Shown piece after piece: positions 39,778 through 48,697 of a stretch of DNA of 64,000 nt (positions are counted from its first letter, which is position 1; the number at the start of each line of letters is the position of its first letter). The stretch spans positions 1 to 64,000 of the forward strand of contig NZ_JAQUVG010000006.1 of assembly GCF_028693495.1 (NCBI RefSeq), in the 5' to 3' direction. Origin of the DNA: Zoogloea sp. GTDB lineage: Bacteria > Pseudomonadota > Gammaproteobacteria > Burkholderiales > Rhodocyclaceae. Position numbers and translations under genes: made by a program. The notes below the pieces were generated by a model. The model had not been told where the DNA came from. It saw only the letters and a program-made list of their open reading frames with translations, and did not search any database.

Positions 39778-40305
39778 TCAGCCGTCCCGGGGATCCGCTG
39801 GCGTATCCAGAGTCCGTTGCCAGAACCCCACATCCAGCCAGCCTCCGAACTTGAAGCCCACCTGGTGCAGCACGCCCGCGTGCACGAAACCCAGTTGCTC
39901 ATGGAGGGCGATGCTTCCCCGGTTGGCCATGTCGATGACCCCCACCAGCACGTGGACGTCCCGTTGGCGGGCGGCTTCCACCAAGTGCTCCAGCAGGGCC
40001 CGCCCGAGACCACGCCCGCGATGATCCCGATGTACATATATGGAGTGTTCGACCGTGTACTTGTAGCCGGGAAAGGCCCGGAAGGGGCCGTAGCTGGCGA
40101 ACCCCAGCAGGGAACCCGCCCCGTCCACCGCGCCGATCACGGGGTATGCGCCAGCCACCTTGGAGGCAAACCAGGCCAGCATGCTTTCCGGGGTCCGCGG
40201 CCGGTAATCGTATAGGGCGGTGGACGTCACGATGGCCTCGTTGAGGATGGCCAGGATCGCCTCGCCGTGGGCCTCCAGGGTACAGGGGATGAAACGCACG
40301 TCCAT
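39778..40305 (-). CDS. GNAT N-acetyltransferase (phosphinothricin-acetyltransferase-like)
   Basis: HSIYVHRDHRGRGLGRALLEHLV...LHEQLGFVHAGVLHQVGFK. Confidence 0.85.
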   Translation of the reverse strand: MDVRFIPCTLEAHGEAILAILNEAIVTSTALYDYRPRTPESMLAWFASKVAGAYPVIGAVDGAGSLLGFASYGPFRAFPGYKYTVEHSIYVHRDHRGRGLGRALLEHLVEAARQRDVHVLVGVIDMANRGSIALHEQLGFVHAGVLHQVGFKFGGWLDVGFWQRTLDTPADPRDG

Positions 40306-40315
40306 GACCAGGCCT

Positions 40316-40867
40316 TCAGCGGTTGAACCAGCGCAGCACCGTGCCCCAGTCGTGCACATCCAGCCGGGTCGCCTCGCCACAGGCGAAATCGAGCCCCAGC
40401 CAGTGCTCCGGGGGCAGGCCAAGCAAACGACCGGCGATGGCCCGCAGGGGCCCCCCATGGGCGACGATCACCGCCGCCTCCGGCCGCTCCGCCTGCAGTT
40501 CTGCCAGAAAGGCGTGCACCCGCTCCGCCATGCGGCGGGGGGACTCGCCGCCAGGCGGGGCGAAGTCCAGGGGCGCGGCTACCCAGGCATCCAGAGCCAC
40601 CTGGCCGATGTCCTCATAGCTGCGCCCTTCCCACTCGCCAAAATGAATCTCCATCAGCCGGGGATCGGAACGGACCTCTCCGAGGGCCTCCGCCAGCAGC
40701 CGGGCCCGACTCAGGGGACTGGAATACAGGACATGGCGCTCCGGCAGCATAGGGCGCAGGCGGGCGGCCACGGCGTCCGGACATTCGACCAGTCCCAGGT
40801 CAGTCTGGCCGTAACAGGTTCCCGGCGCCACGGCGGGCCGGGGATGGCGGATCAGGTAAAGCTCCAT
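40316..40867 (-). CDS. cobC: Alpha-ribazole phosphatase-like histidine phosphatase
   Basis: [21 protein letters not shown] (RHxxP), next to cobS. Confidence 0.8.
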   Translation of the reverse strand: MELYLIRHPRPAVAPGTCYGQTDLGLVECPDAVAARLRPMLPERHVLYSSPLSRARLLAEALGEVRSDPRLMEIHFGEWEGRSYEDIGQVALDAWVAAPLDFAPPGGESPRRMAERVHAFLAELQAERPEAAVIVAHGGPLRAIAGRLLGLPPEHWLGLDFACGEATRLDVHDWGTVLRWFNR

Positions 40868-41619
40868 GCTGCAAGGACTCCCAAGTAAATGCCCAACTCG
40901 GCCAGTTGCTGGGTTGCCCCCAGGCAGTCGCCCGTATAGCCGCCCAGGCGGCGGGCATAGGTCCGGCGGGACCAGATCACCACGATAGCCACCGCCAGAA
41001 GGGCCCCCAGGGCTTCAAGAGCCGACAGCAGCAGCAGGGGCAGCACACCCGCCAGAGTGGCCACCCCCAGTTCCAGGGCCGTCGGACGGCGGGCCACCGG
41101 AGCAGACTTGGAGCTGTCATCGCTGCGGGCATAATCCAGCAGGGCCATCACCGCCACAGCGGCCAGGCGGGACAGGGGATGAGCCACCAGCAGCGCAGCT
41201 ATCACAGGGTAATCCTCCTGACTCGCCAGGCTGGACAGGGCCAGGTACTTGGCCAGCAGCAGCAGCACCAGGCCGATGGTCCCGTAGCTGCCGATACGCG
41301 AATCCTTCATGATCGCCAGCACCTGCTCCCGGGTCCAGCCGCCCCCCAGGCCATCGCAGGTGTCGGCCCAACCGTCTTCGTGGAAGGCACCGGTCAGGCG
41401 GATGGTCAGGGCCATGGAGAGCACGATGGCAATCTCCACTGGCAGAACCTGGACCACCAGGCCGTAGGTCAGCGCACCGGCCAGTCCGATGATCCAGCCC
41501 ACCAGGGGCAGAAAACGTGCCGCCTGCCCGAGCTTCTCCGGCCTGAACACCACCCACCCAGGCACCGGCAGCCGGGTAAAGAAACCGAGGGCAATGAAGA
41601 ACAATTCGAGCTGACGCAT
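40852..41619 (-). CDS. cobS: Adenosylcobinamide-GDP ribazoletransferase
   Basis: [48 protein letters not shown]. Confidence 0.95.
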   Translation of the reverse strand: MRQLELFFIALGFFTRLPVPGWVVFRPEKLGQAARFLPLVGWIIGLAGALTYGLVVQVLPVEIAIVLSMALTIRLTGAFHEDGWADTCDGLGGGWTREQVLAIMKDSRIGSYGTIGLVLLLLAKYLALSSLASQEDYPVIAALLVAHPLSRLAAVAVMALLDYARSDDSSKSAPVARRPTALELGVATLAGVLPLLLLSALEALGALLAVAIVVIWSRRTYARRLGGYTGDCLGATQQLAELGIYLGVLAAWSFT

Positions 41620-41624
41620 CGGGC

Positions 41625-42659
41625 TCAGGGCCTGCCAGCCACACCGGCAGACTCGAAGCTCGCCATTTCATTGAGAAAATTCACTGCCGCCTGCACCAGG
41701 GGATAGACGAGCACGGCACCCGTGCCTTCACCCAGGCGCAGGTCCAGTTCCACCAGGGGCTCGGCCCCCAGATGGACGAGCTGGAGGCCATGACCCGGCT
41801 CCTGGGAGCGGTGGGCAAAAATGCAGTAATCGAGGATCGCCGGTTCGAGGGCGTGAGCCACCAGCAAGGCACTGGTGACGATGAATCCATCAATCAGCAG
41901 CAACAGCCCCTTCTCGGCCCCACCCAGCATCGCGCCCGCCATCATCGCAATCTCGAAGCCTCCGTATTCGGCCAGGGCGGCAAGGGGGTCGGAGCAACGC
42001 CCTCCACGGGCCACCGCCCGGGCCAGCAGGGCACGCTTGCGGGCCAGGCCGGCGTCGTCGAGGCCCGTGCCACGACCGATCACGGTATCGAGATCGGCCC
42101 CGGCCAGGCAGTGGGTAAGGAGCGAAGCTGAGGCGGTGTTACCGATTCCCATCTCGCCGAAACCCACCACATTGCAACCGTTCGCCGCCAGTTCGTGGGC
42201 GATCTGCCTGCCGCGGGCAACGCTGGCATCCCGCTGGGATGCGCTCATGGCCGGCGCTTCAAGATAGTTGGCCGTCCCCGGCGCGATCTTTGCGCCTATG
42301 AGGCCGGGACGGACGCCAAAGTCGTGAGCAACCCCTGCATCCACAACCCTCAAGCCCATCCCCATCTGGCGTGAAAACACGTTGATCGCCGCGCCACCGG
42401 CCAGAAAATTCTCCACCATCTGCCAGGTGACGTCCTGGGGATAGGCCGACACCCCAGCCCTGGCTGCACCATGATCGCCGGCGAAGACCAGCATCTGGGG
42501 CTGCCGCAAAACCGGGTTCAGGCTCTGCTGGACGAGACCAATCTGGAGGGCCAGGGACTCCAGGCGTCCGAGGGCGCCAACAGGCTTGGTCTTGGTGTCG
42601 ATACGCTGCCGGAGGGCGGCAGCAATGCCCTGATCAGGGCGGGCGATGGAACAGGGCAT
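41625..42659 (-). CDS. cobT: Nicotinate-nucleotide-dimethylbenzimidazole phosphoribosyltransferase
   Basis: [65 protein letters not shown]. Confidence 0.95.
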   Translation of the reverse strand: MPCSIARPDQGIAAALRQRIDTKTKPVGALGRLESLALQIGLVQQSLNPVLRQPQMLVFAGDHGAARAGVSAYPQDVTWQMVENFLAGGAAINVFSRQMGMGLRVVDAGVAHDFGVRPGLIGAKIAPGTANYLEAPAMSASQRDASVARGRQIAHELAANGCNVVGFGEMGIGNTASASLLTHCLAGADLDTVIGRGTGLDDAGLARKRALLARAVARGGRCSDPLAALAEYGGFEIAMMAGAMLGGAEKGLLLLIDGFIVTSALLVAHALEPAILDYCIFAHRSQEPGHGLQLVHLGAEPLVELDLRLGEGTGAVLVYPLVQAAVNFLNEMASFESAGVAGRP

Positions 42660-42748
42660 GAGGTATCCACAGGCGGGGTCGAGGCCGCGGATGCTAGGAC
42701 GGGGCGCAGTTTTATTCAAGCCTGAAGGACATCAGGCAGCGGGTTCAG

Positions 42749-43054
42749 TCAGTGGATCCGTCCGCGCGCCCGGGGCGCACTGACATGGAACAACACTCGC
42801 CAACTACTGCGAGGCACGCTCTCCCAGGTCCGCTTGAGCACGAAATGCAACTCATAGTCCCCCGGGATCTCCCCCACCACCACGAAAACTTGATGGCGCC
42901 CCGGGCGGGGACTACTCACTTCGTCACTTTCAAGCCGGATCCGGACTTCAGCGTTTCCTCCATCCGAGTACCAGGCGACACCGCCGGATGGACTTGAAGG
43001 CAGGGCAATCCGGCAAACCTGACCCATTCCAGCAGCAAGACGTTGCGTGCGCAT
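42749..43054 (-). CDS. Predicted chagasin-family (I42) protease-inhibitor-like protein
   Basis: CRIALPSSPSGGVAWYSDG...GDYELHFVLKRTWESVPRSSWRVLFHV. Confidence 0.5.
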   Translation of the reverse strand: MRTQRLAAGMGQVCRIALPSSPSGGVAWYSDGGNAEVRIRLESDEVSSPRPGRHQVFVVVGEIPGDYELHFVLKRTWESVPRSSWRVLFHVSAPRARGRIH

Positions 43055-43282
43055 CACGGCCCCCTGTCATGTAATTTTTTGTTGTGGGGAAGATGTTGCT
43101 TTGCACGACCGCCCCCTGCCACGGGGAAGTACGCACAAAAAATGTGACTTAATACCGGGAGTGACCGTCAAAAAATCACGGAAAAGCCATTTTCATGAAT
43201 CTGCTTATCATCAAAACGTGATGGAAAGACCATCCTGAATGGAGACCCGGGAGGGCTGGTGGCGACATGCCCACGCCACCGG

Positions 43283-43834
43283 TCAGTATTCGTCCTTGAG
43301 CACGAGGGGTAGCCCGGCCGCCACAAAAACGACCTGTCCCGCCCGGGCCGCAACAGCCTGGTTAAGGCGACCAGCCTCATCCCGAAACAGGCGCCCCAGG
43401 GGCGACTCCGGCACCAGACCAAGGCCGACCTCGTTGGCGACCAGGATCACCTTGCCCGGCAACTCGGGCAGAACGGCCAGGAAAGCATCCCGCTCCACGC
43501 GGAACAGGGACAGTTCCTCAGCACCCAGCCCCGGAGCCAGTCCCTCCGCCCCCTCCAGCAGATTGGCCAGCCACAGGGTCAGGCAGTCCACCACCACACA
43601 GCGCCCCTCTGCAGCAGTTGCCCGCAAGGTTGCGGCAAGCCCGCGGGGCGACTCGGTGACCTGCCAGCCGGCAGGACGGTCAGCCTGATGACGCCGGATA
43701 CGGGCCGCCATTTCTTCGTCCAGGGCCTCGGCGGTCACGATCACATGGACAGGCAACTCGCTGGCGGCAGCAAGGTTTTCGGCATGACGGCTCTTGCCCG
43801 AGCGGGCACCACCAACAATCAGATGAAGGGACAT
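43283..43834 (-). CDS. cobU: Bifunctional adenosylcobinamide kinase/guanylyltransferase
   Basis: LIVGGARSGKSRHAE, VVVDCLTLWLANLL, ILVANEVGLGLVPESPLGRLFRDEAGRLNQ. Confidence 0.95.
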   Translation of the reverse strand: MSLHLIVGGARSGKSRHAENLAAASELPVHVIVTAEALDEEMAARIRRHQADRPAGWQVTESPRGLAATLRATAAEGRCVVVDCLTLWLANLLEGAEGLAPGLGAEELSLFRVERDAFLAVLPELPGKVILVANEVGLGLVPESPLGRLFRDEAGRLNQAVAARAGQVVFVAAGLPLVLKDEY

Positions 43835-43849
43835 GGGGCTCTCAAAAAT

Positions 43850-43869
43850 AATTGACGTGCACGTCAATT
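43850..43869. promoter_or_regulatory. 20-bp perfect palindrome AATTGACGTGCACGTCAATT, candidate operator
   Basis: Read directly; arms AATTGACGTG / CACGTCAATT; 15 bp from cobU start codon. Confidence 0.7.
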
Positions 43870-43909
43870 TGAATCGGGAAGTGACGAATTTCGATGATAT
43901 TATCAGTGC

Positions 43910-43937
43910 CTTGTCGTGCAGCCTGCTGCATGACAAG
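43910..43937 (+). other. Hairpin CTTGTCGTGCAG-CCTG-CTGCATGACAAG immediately 5' of the cobalamin riboswitch
   Basis: 12-bp stem with one G-T wobble, 4-nt loop. Confidence 0.55.
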
Positions 43938-43943
43938 CGTGCT

Positions 43944-44165
43944 CCAGGTGCTCCCTCGCCCACCGGTCAGGGAGTTAAACGGGAAACAGGTGCGTGGCCC
44001 CGCCGGCCATCATTCCTGTGCTGCCCCCGCAACGGTAAGCAGGCGCAAGGCGCGTCAATCATAGCCACTGGGCCTCCAAGGCCTGGGAAGGCGACACGCC
44101 ACGTACGTCCCGGTCATCACCGGTACGGCTCAGCCTGCAAGCCCGGATACCGGCCTTGGTCACAT
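43944..44165 (+). ncRNA. Cobalamin (AdoCbl-type) riboswitch upstream of btuB
   Basis: CAGGTGCTCC, TTAAACGGGAAACAGGTGCG, CCTGTGCTGCCCCCGCAACGGTAAGCAGG, CCACTGGG, TGGGAAGGC, B12 box GCAAGCCCGGATACCGGCC. Confidence 0.93.
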
Positions 44166-44304
44166 CAAGCGGAAGTGCCACGGGGTGGTGGCGACGCGCG
44201 CGGCCATGGATCGTTCCAGCCTCCTCACGCCGTTTTCCTCCCCTGGCCTTCCAGAGCCAAGCCACCCGGCGGCGGGGACGCCACCGGGCCAGGGAGAAAA
44301 ACCT

Positions 44305-46113
44305 ATGAACATCCGTCTTTCCGCCATCACCCTCGCGGTGGCTGCCGTCCACCCCTTCAGCTCCACCATCGCGGCGCCTGCCGAACAGGCAACCGTCATC
44401 GTCACCGCAGCCCGTCAGGCCCAGCGCGCCGACGAGGCCCTGGCCGACATGACCGTCATCGAGCGGGAACAGATCGAGCGGGCCGGCCCCAGCTTCTCGC
44501 TGCCCGAACTCCTCGCCCGCCAGCCCGGCATCCAGATGAGCTCCAACGGCGGTCCGGGCAAGGCCACCGACATCTCCATGCGTGGCACCAATTCCAAGCA
44601 CACCCTGTTCCTGGTGGATGGCATGCGGCTCGGCTCAGCGACCCTTGGAAGCGCTGCCTGGCAAGACATTCCCCTGTCCCAGATCGAGCGTATCGAGATC
44701 GTCCGCGGCCCGGCCTCCGCTCTCTACGGAGCCGATGCCATCGGCGGCGTCATTCAGGTGATCACCAAGAAGGGCAGTGGCGCTCCGAAGGTCAATGCCT
44801 TCGTCGGCGCCGGCAGCCATGGCACCCGGGAAGTCTCGGCCGGCGTGGCCGGTGGTACCGAGCAGATTTCCTACTCCCTGCGTGGGGGCTATTCCCAGAC
44901 CGACAGCTTCAGCGCCCAGAACCGCAAGCTGAGCACCTACAACCGGGACAACGACCTGTACCGGAATGGTAACTTCTCCGGCAGCTTCGCCTGGCGCCCC
45001 ACTGCCGGCCATGAGATCGGAGCCTCCGTGCTGTACGCCGAAAGCCGCTCCATGTATGACTCGGGCCGTACCTACAACAACTACAACAATGCCGCCCAGA
45101 GTGCCTGGAGCCTCTACAGCCGTAACCGCCTGAGCGAAGGCTGGGCCAGCACCCTGCGTTTCGGCCAGTCCATCGACGACTACGAAAACTTTGCCTCCTA
45201 TGCCCCCCAGGGTGCAACGATCAAGACCACCCAGGAACAGCTGTCCTGGCAGAACGACATCCGCCTGCCCATCGGCAGCCTGCTGGCCGCCTACGAAAAC
45301 CTGCACCAGAAGGCTGTCAATGAAGGCACCTTCGACGTCAGCCGGACCATCAACTCCTTCCTGCTGGGCTGGACAGCAAGCCTGGGAGCCCACAAGCTGC
45401 AACTGAACGCCCGTCACGACGACAACACCCAGTATGGCGGCAAGACCACCGGCTACGCCGGCTACGGCTACCAGATCAACCCCAGCCTGCGGATCCAGGG
45501 CAGCATCGCCTCGGCCTTCCGGGCACCCACCTTCAATGAGCTGTATTACCCGGGCTACGGCAATGCCGGGCTGAAGGCCGAGAGCGCCTACAACAAGGAA
45601 GTCAGCCTGCTGTGGGAAAAGGGTGGTCACAACCTGAGCGCCACCTACTACCGTAACCGGATCAGCAACCTGATCGCCAACGACCAGAACTTCATCCCCC
45701 AGAACGTGGCCAACGCCCGCCTTGAGGGCGTTACCCTGGGCTATGGTGGTCAGTGGGCCGGTTTCGACCTGAATGCCAGCGTGGACTTCCTCGATCCCAA
45801 GGATCTGGATACGGACAAACGCCTGCCGCGCCGGACCAACCAGTTCGCCAACCTGTCCATAAGCCGGCGCCTGCAAGCCCTCACCGTAGGTACCGAATGG
45901 CGCGGCTCCGGCAACCGCTACGACCGGGCGGGCGAGATCCGTCCCATGGGTGGCTACGGCATCCTGAACGCCTATGCCAAGTACGCCCTGACCCACGAGT
46001 GGGCGGTTGAAGGACGGGTCAACAACCTGCTCGACAAGCAGTACGAGACGGCCTACGGCTACAACACCCCCGGCGCAAACCTGTTCTTCGGCGTACGCTA
46101 CGCGCCCAAATAA
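44305..46113 (+). CDS. btuB: TonB-dependent vitamin B12 receptor
   Basis: Signal peptide, TonB box region (ATVIVTAARQ), plug domain (RGPASALYGADAIGGVIQVITKKG), beta-barrel ending in aromatic-rich strand. Confidence 0.92.
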   Translation: MNIRLSAITLAVAAVHPFSSTIAAPAEQATVIVTAARQAQRADEALADMTVIEREQIERAGPSFSLPELLARQPGIQMSSNGGPGKATDISMRGTNSKHTLFLVDGMRLGSATLGSAAWQDIPLSQIERIEIVRGPASALYGADAIGGVIQVITKKGSGAPKVNAFVGAGSHGTREVSAGVAGGTEQISYSLRGGYSQTDSFSAQNRKLSTYNRDNDLYRNGNFSGSFAWRPTAGHEIGASVLYAESRSMYDSGRTYNNYNNAAQSAWSLYSRNRLSEGWASTLRFGQSIDDYENFASYAPQGATIKTTQEQLSWQNDIRLPIGSLLAAYENLHQKAVNEGTFDVSRTINSFLLGWTASLGAHKLQLNARHDDNTQYGGKTTGYAGYGYQINPSLRIQGSIASAFRAPTFNELYYPGYGNAGLKAESAYNKEVSLLWEKGGHNLSATYYRNRISNLIANDQNFIPQNVANARLEGVTLGYGGQWAGFDLNASVDFLDPKDLDTDKRLPRRTNQFANLSISRRLQALTVGTEWRGSGNRYDRAGEIRPMGGYGILNAYAKYALTHEWAVEGRVNNLLDKQYETAYGYNTPGANLFFGVRYAPK

Positions 46114-46116
46114 ACC

Positions 46117-47163
46117 ATGAGCGGAGGGACGATGGTCGAGGGTCAGCCCACAGCCGGGGCACGCACCGGGCAGGGCAGCATGAGACGGGTACGCAGCCGG
46201 GCCATCGCAGTACTGGGCGGTCTGCTGCTGGCCTCGCTGGCGGCCATGGCCTGGTCCCTGGCCGCCGGAGCAATGCCCATTGGTGCAGCCGACCTGTGGG
46301 CTGCGCTCTCCGGGGGCCAGGGCGGCATGGAGGCGGACATCGTCCGCACCCTGCGGCTCCCCCGGGCCGTCGCGGCCTTCGCCTGCGGCGGACTGCTGGC
46401 CCTGGCTGGCGCCCTGATGCAGGTCCTGCTCCGCAACCCGCTGGCCGACCCCTACGTGCTCGGCATTTCCGGTGGCGCCGCCGTGGGGGCGCTGGGCGCC
46501 ATCCTCGCTGGCGCCACCGCAGGCTGGATCGACAGCGGCGCCTTCATTGGCGCCCTGGCCGCCACCCTGCTGGTGTTCGGACTGGCCCACGGCGACGGCT
46601 CCTGGACCCAGACCCGCCTGCTCCTCACCGGTGTCATCGTCGCTGCGGGCTGTGGCGCCGCCGTGGCACTGATGCTGAGCCTGGCCCCGGAAGGGCGGGT
46701 CAAGGGCATGCTGTTCTGGCTGATGGGAGATGCCTCCGGTGCCACCCGGCCCTGGCCAGCTCTGGCGCTGCTGGTGATCGGGCTGGCCGCCGCCATGCCG
46801 TTCTCCCGCGAACTCAATCTGCTGTCCCGGGGCGAAGTCACCGCCCGGGCTCTGGGAGTTCGCACCGGCCGCCTGCGCGGGCTGGTGTATGGCCTGGGTT
46901 CCCTGCTGACCGCCGTGGCCGTGACCACTGTGGGCTCGGTGGGCTTCGTCGGCCTGATCGTGCCCCACCTGGTGCGTCTGGCCATCGGCAACGACCAGCG
47001 CCTGCTGCTCCCCGCCGCCACCCTGGCAGGTGGCGTGCTGCTGTGCGCAGCCGACACGGCGGCACGCACCGTCGTGGCCCCGATCCAGTTGCCGGTGGGC
47101 GTGCTGACCGCCCTGATCGGCGTCCCCGTCTTCCTCTTCCTGCTGGCCAGGCATCCCCGATGA
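46117..47163 (+). CDS. btuC: Vitamin B12 ABC transporter permease (FecCD family)
   Basis: LPRAVAAFACGGLLALAGALMQVLLRNPLADPYVLGISGGAAVGA, GFVGLIVPHLVRL. Confidence 0.92.
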   Translation: MSGGTMVEGQPTAGARTGQGSMRRVRSRAIAVLGGLLLASLAAMAWSLAAGAMPIGAADLWAALSGGQGGMEADIVRTLRLPRAVAAFACGGLLALAGALMQVLLRNPLADPYVLGISGGAAVGALGAILAGATAGWIDSGAFIGALAATLLVFGLAHGDGSWTQTRLLLTGVIVAAGCGAAVALMLSLAPEGRVKGMLFWLMGDASGATRPWPALALLVIGLAAAMPFSRELNLLSRGEVTARALGVRTGRLRGLVYGLGSLLTAVAVTTVGSVGFVGLIVPHLVRLAIGNDQRLLLPAATLAGGVLLCAADTAARTVVAPIQLPVGVLTALIGVPVFLFLLARHPR

Positions 47164-47942
47164 AGACGGATGCCCGCCCCCCGGTTCTCGCTGCCGACCG
47201 CCTGAGTGTTCAGGTGGGTCGACGGAACGTGGTCCACGATCTGGATTTCACCCTCCAGCCCGGCGACACCCTGGTGATCCTCGGGCGCAACGGTGCCGGC
47301 AAGACCACCCTGCTCCATACCCTGGCCGGCCTGCGCGACGTGGCAGGCGGCGATGTGCTGCTCTCGGGCCAGCCCTACGCCGCCTGGCCGCGGGGGCACG
47401 AGGCCTGCCTGCGCGGCCTGCTGGCGCAGAGCCAGCCGGATTTCTTCAGTGCCACGGTGCTCGAGACGGCCCTGGTCGGCCGCCATCCCTATTTAGGACG
47501 CTGGGACTGGGAAAGCCCGGAGGACGAGGCCATCGCCCTCGCCGCGCTGGCCACGCTGGGGCTGGACGGCTTTGCCGAGCGCCAGGTTCCTACCCTCTCG
47601 GGGGGAGAGCGCCAGCGCCTGGCGATTGCTGCCCTGCTGGTGCAGCAACCCCGCCTCTACCTGCTGGACGAACCCCTCGCCCACCTGGATCTGCACCACG
47701 AGATCGGCGTCCTTGATCACTTCCAGGCGCTGGCCAGATCGGGGGCGGGCATCGTCATGGTGCTCCACGACATCAATCTCACCGCCCGCTATGCCAGTCA
47801 CGTGCTGCTGCTGGACGGCCAGGGGGGACATGAATTCGGCCCCGCCAGGGAAATTCTCACCGCCGAACGCCTGTCCCACGCCTATGGCCATCCCCTGCGG
47901 GCCATCCGGGACGGCAGCCAGACCCTGTTCCTGCCCTGCTAG
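47160..47942 (+). CDS. btuD: Vitamin B12 ABC transporter ATP-binding protein
   Basis: GRNGAGKTTLLHTLAGL, LSGGERQRLAIAALL, LYLLDEPLAHLD; ATGA overlap with btuC. Confidence 0.9.
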   Translation: MKTDARPPVLAADRLSVQVGRRNVVHDLDFTLQPGDTLVILGRNGAGKTTLLHTLAGLRDVAGGDVLLSGQPYAAWPRGHEACLRGLLAQSQPDFFSATVLETALVGRHPYLGRWDWESPEDEAIALAALATLGLDGFAERQVPTLSGGERQRLAIAALLVQQPRLYLLDEPLAHLDLHHEIGVLDHFQALARSGAGIVMVLHDINLTARYASHVLLLDGQGGHEFGPAREILTAERLSHAYGHPLRAIRDGSQTLFLPC

Positions 47943-47982
47943 ACCGACCCAACACGCTTTCCCTACCCTTACCGAGAACCCC

Positions 47983-48615
47983 ATGAGCGACCAGAACACT
48001 GCCACGTCTCCCACCGATCCGGAGCGCGACGCCCGCCACAAGAACCGCATGGAACGCAAGAAGGCCGTGGTGGATGCAGCCATCGCTGCTGCCACCGACC
48101 GGCGCGGCGTCCTGCTGGTCAACACCGGCAACGGCAAGGGCAAGTCCAGTGCTGCCTTCGGCGTACTGGCCCGGGCCATCGGGCACGGCATGAAGGTCGG
48201 CGTCGTGCAGTTCGTCAAGGGCCGTTCGGACACTGGTGAGGAAGCCTTCTTCCGCCGCCAGCCGGAAGTGAGCTGGCACGTGATGGGCGACGGCTTCACC
48301 TGGGACACCCAGGACCGCAGCGCCGACGTGGCCAGCGCCAAAGCTGGCTGGGAACAGGCTCGCGCCTTTCTGCAGGATCCCGACATCGGGCTGGTGGTGC
48401 TGGACGAGCTCAACATCGTCCTCAAGTATGCCTACCTGGATGTTCAGGCGGTGATCGCCGACCTCCAGGCCCGTCCGGCCATGCAGCACGTGATCGTGAC
48501 CGGACGAGGCGCCCCCGACGCCCTCATCGAGGCCGCGGACACGGTGACCGACATGGGCGTGGTCAAGCACGCCTTCAAGGCTGGCATCGCCGCCCAGGCT
48601 GGGGTCGAGTTCTGA
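47983..48615 (+). CDS. cobO: Cob(I)yrinic acid a,c-diamide adenosyltransferase
   Basis: GVLLVNTGNGKGKSSAAFGVLARAIGHGMKVGVVQF, LDELNIVLKYAYLD. Confidence 0.95.
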   Translation: MSDQNTATSPTDPERDARHKNRMERKKAVVDAAIAAATDRRGVLLVNTGNGKGKSSAAFGVLARAIGHGMKVGVVQFVKGRSDTGEEAFFRRQPEVSWHVMGDGFTWDTQDRSADVASAKAGWEQARAFLQDPDIGLVVLDELNIVLKYAYLDVQAVIADLQARPAMQHVIVTGRGAPDALIEAADTVTDMGVVKHAFKAGIAAQAGVEF

Positions 48616-48697
48616 ACCGGGGCGCAGGCAGGCCCCGAGAACCGGTGCAGGTCTACCTGGAGTAAGCTGGCCCCTCCTCCCTACCCACCCGACGCCC

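Noticed and set aside
44635-47154. 839-aa minus-strand ORF antisense to btuB/btuC
   Set aside because: Low-complexity G/Q/H/V-rich antisense frame over well-supported genes
46296-47159. N-terminal extension of the btuD reading frame inside btuC
   Set aside because: R/G/P/H-rich out-of-frame translation; ATG at 47160 overlapping the btuC stop starts a normal ABC ATPase
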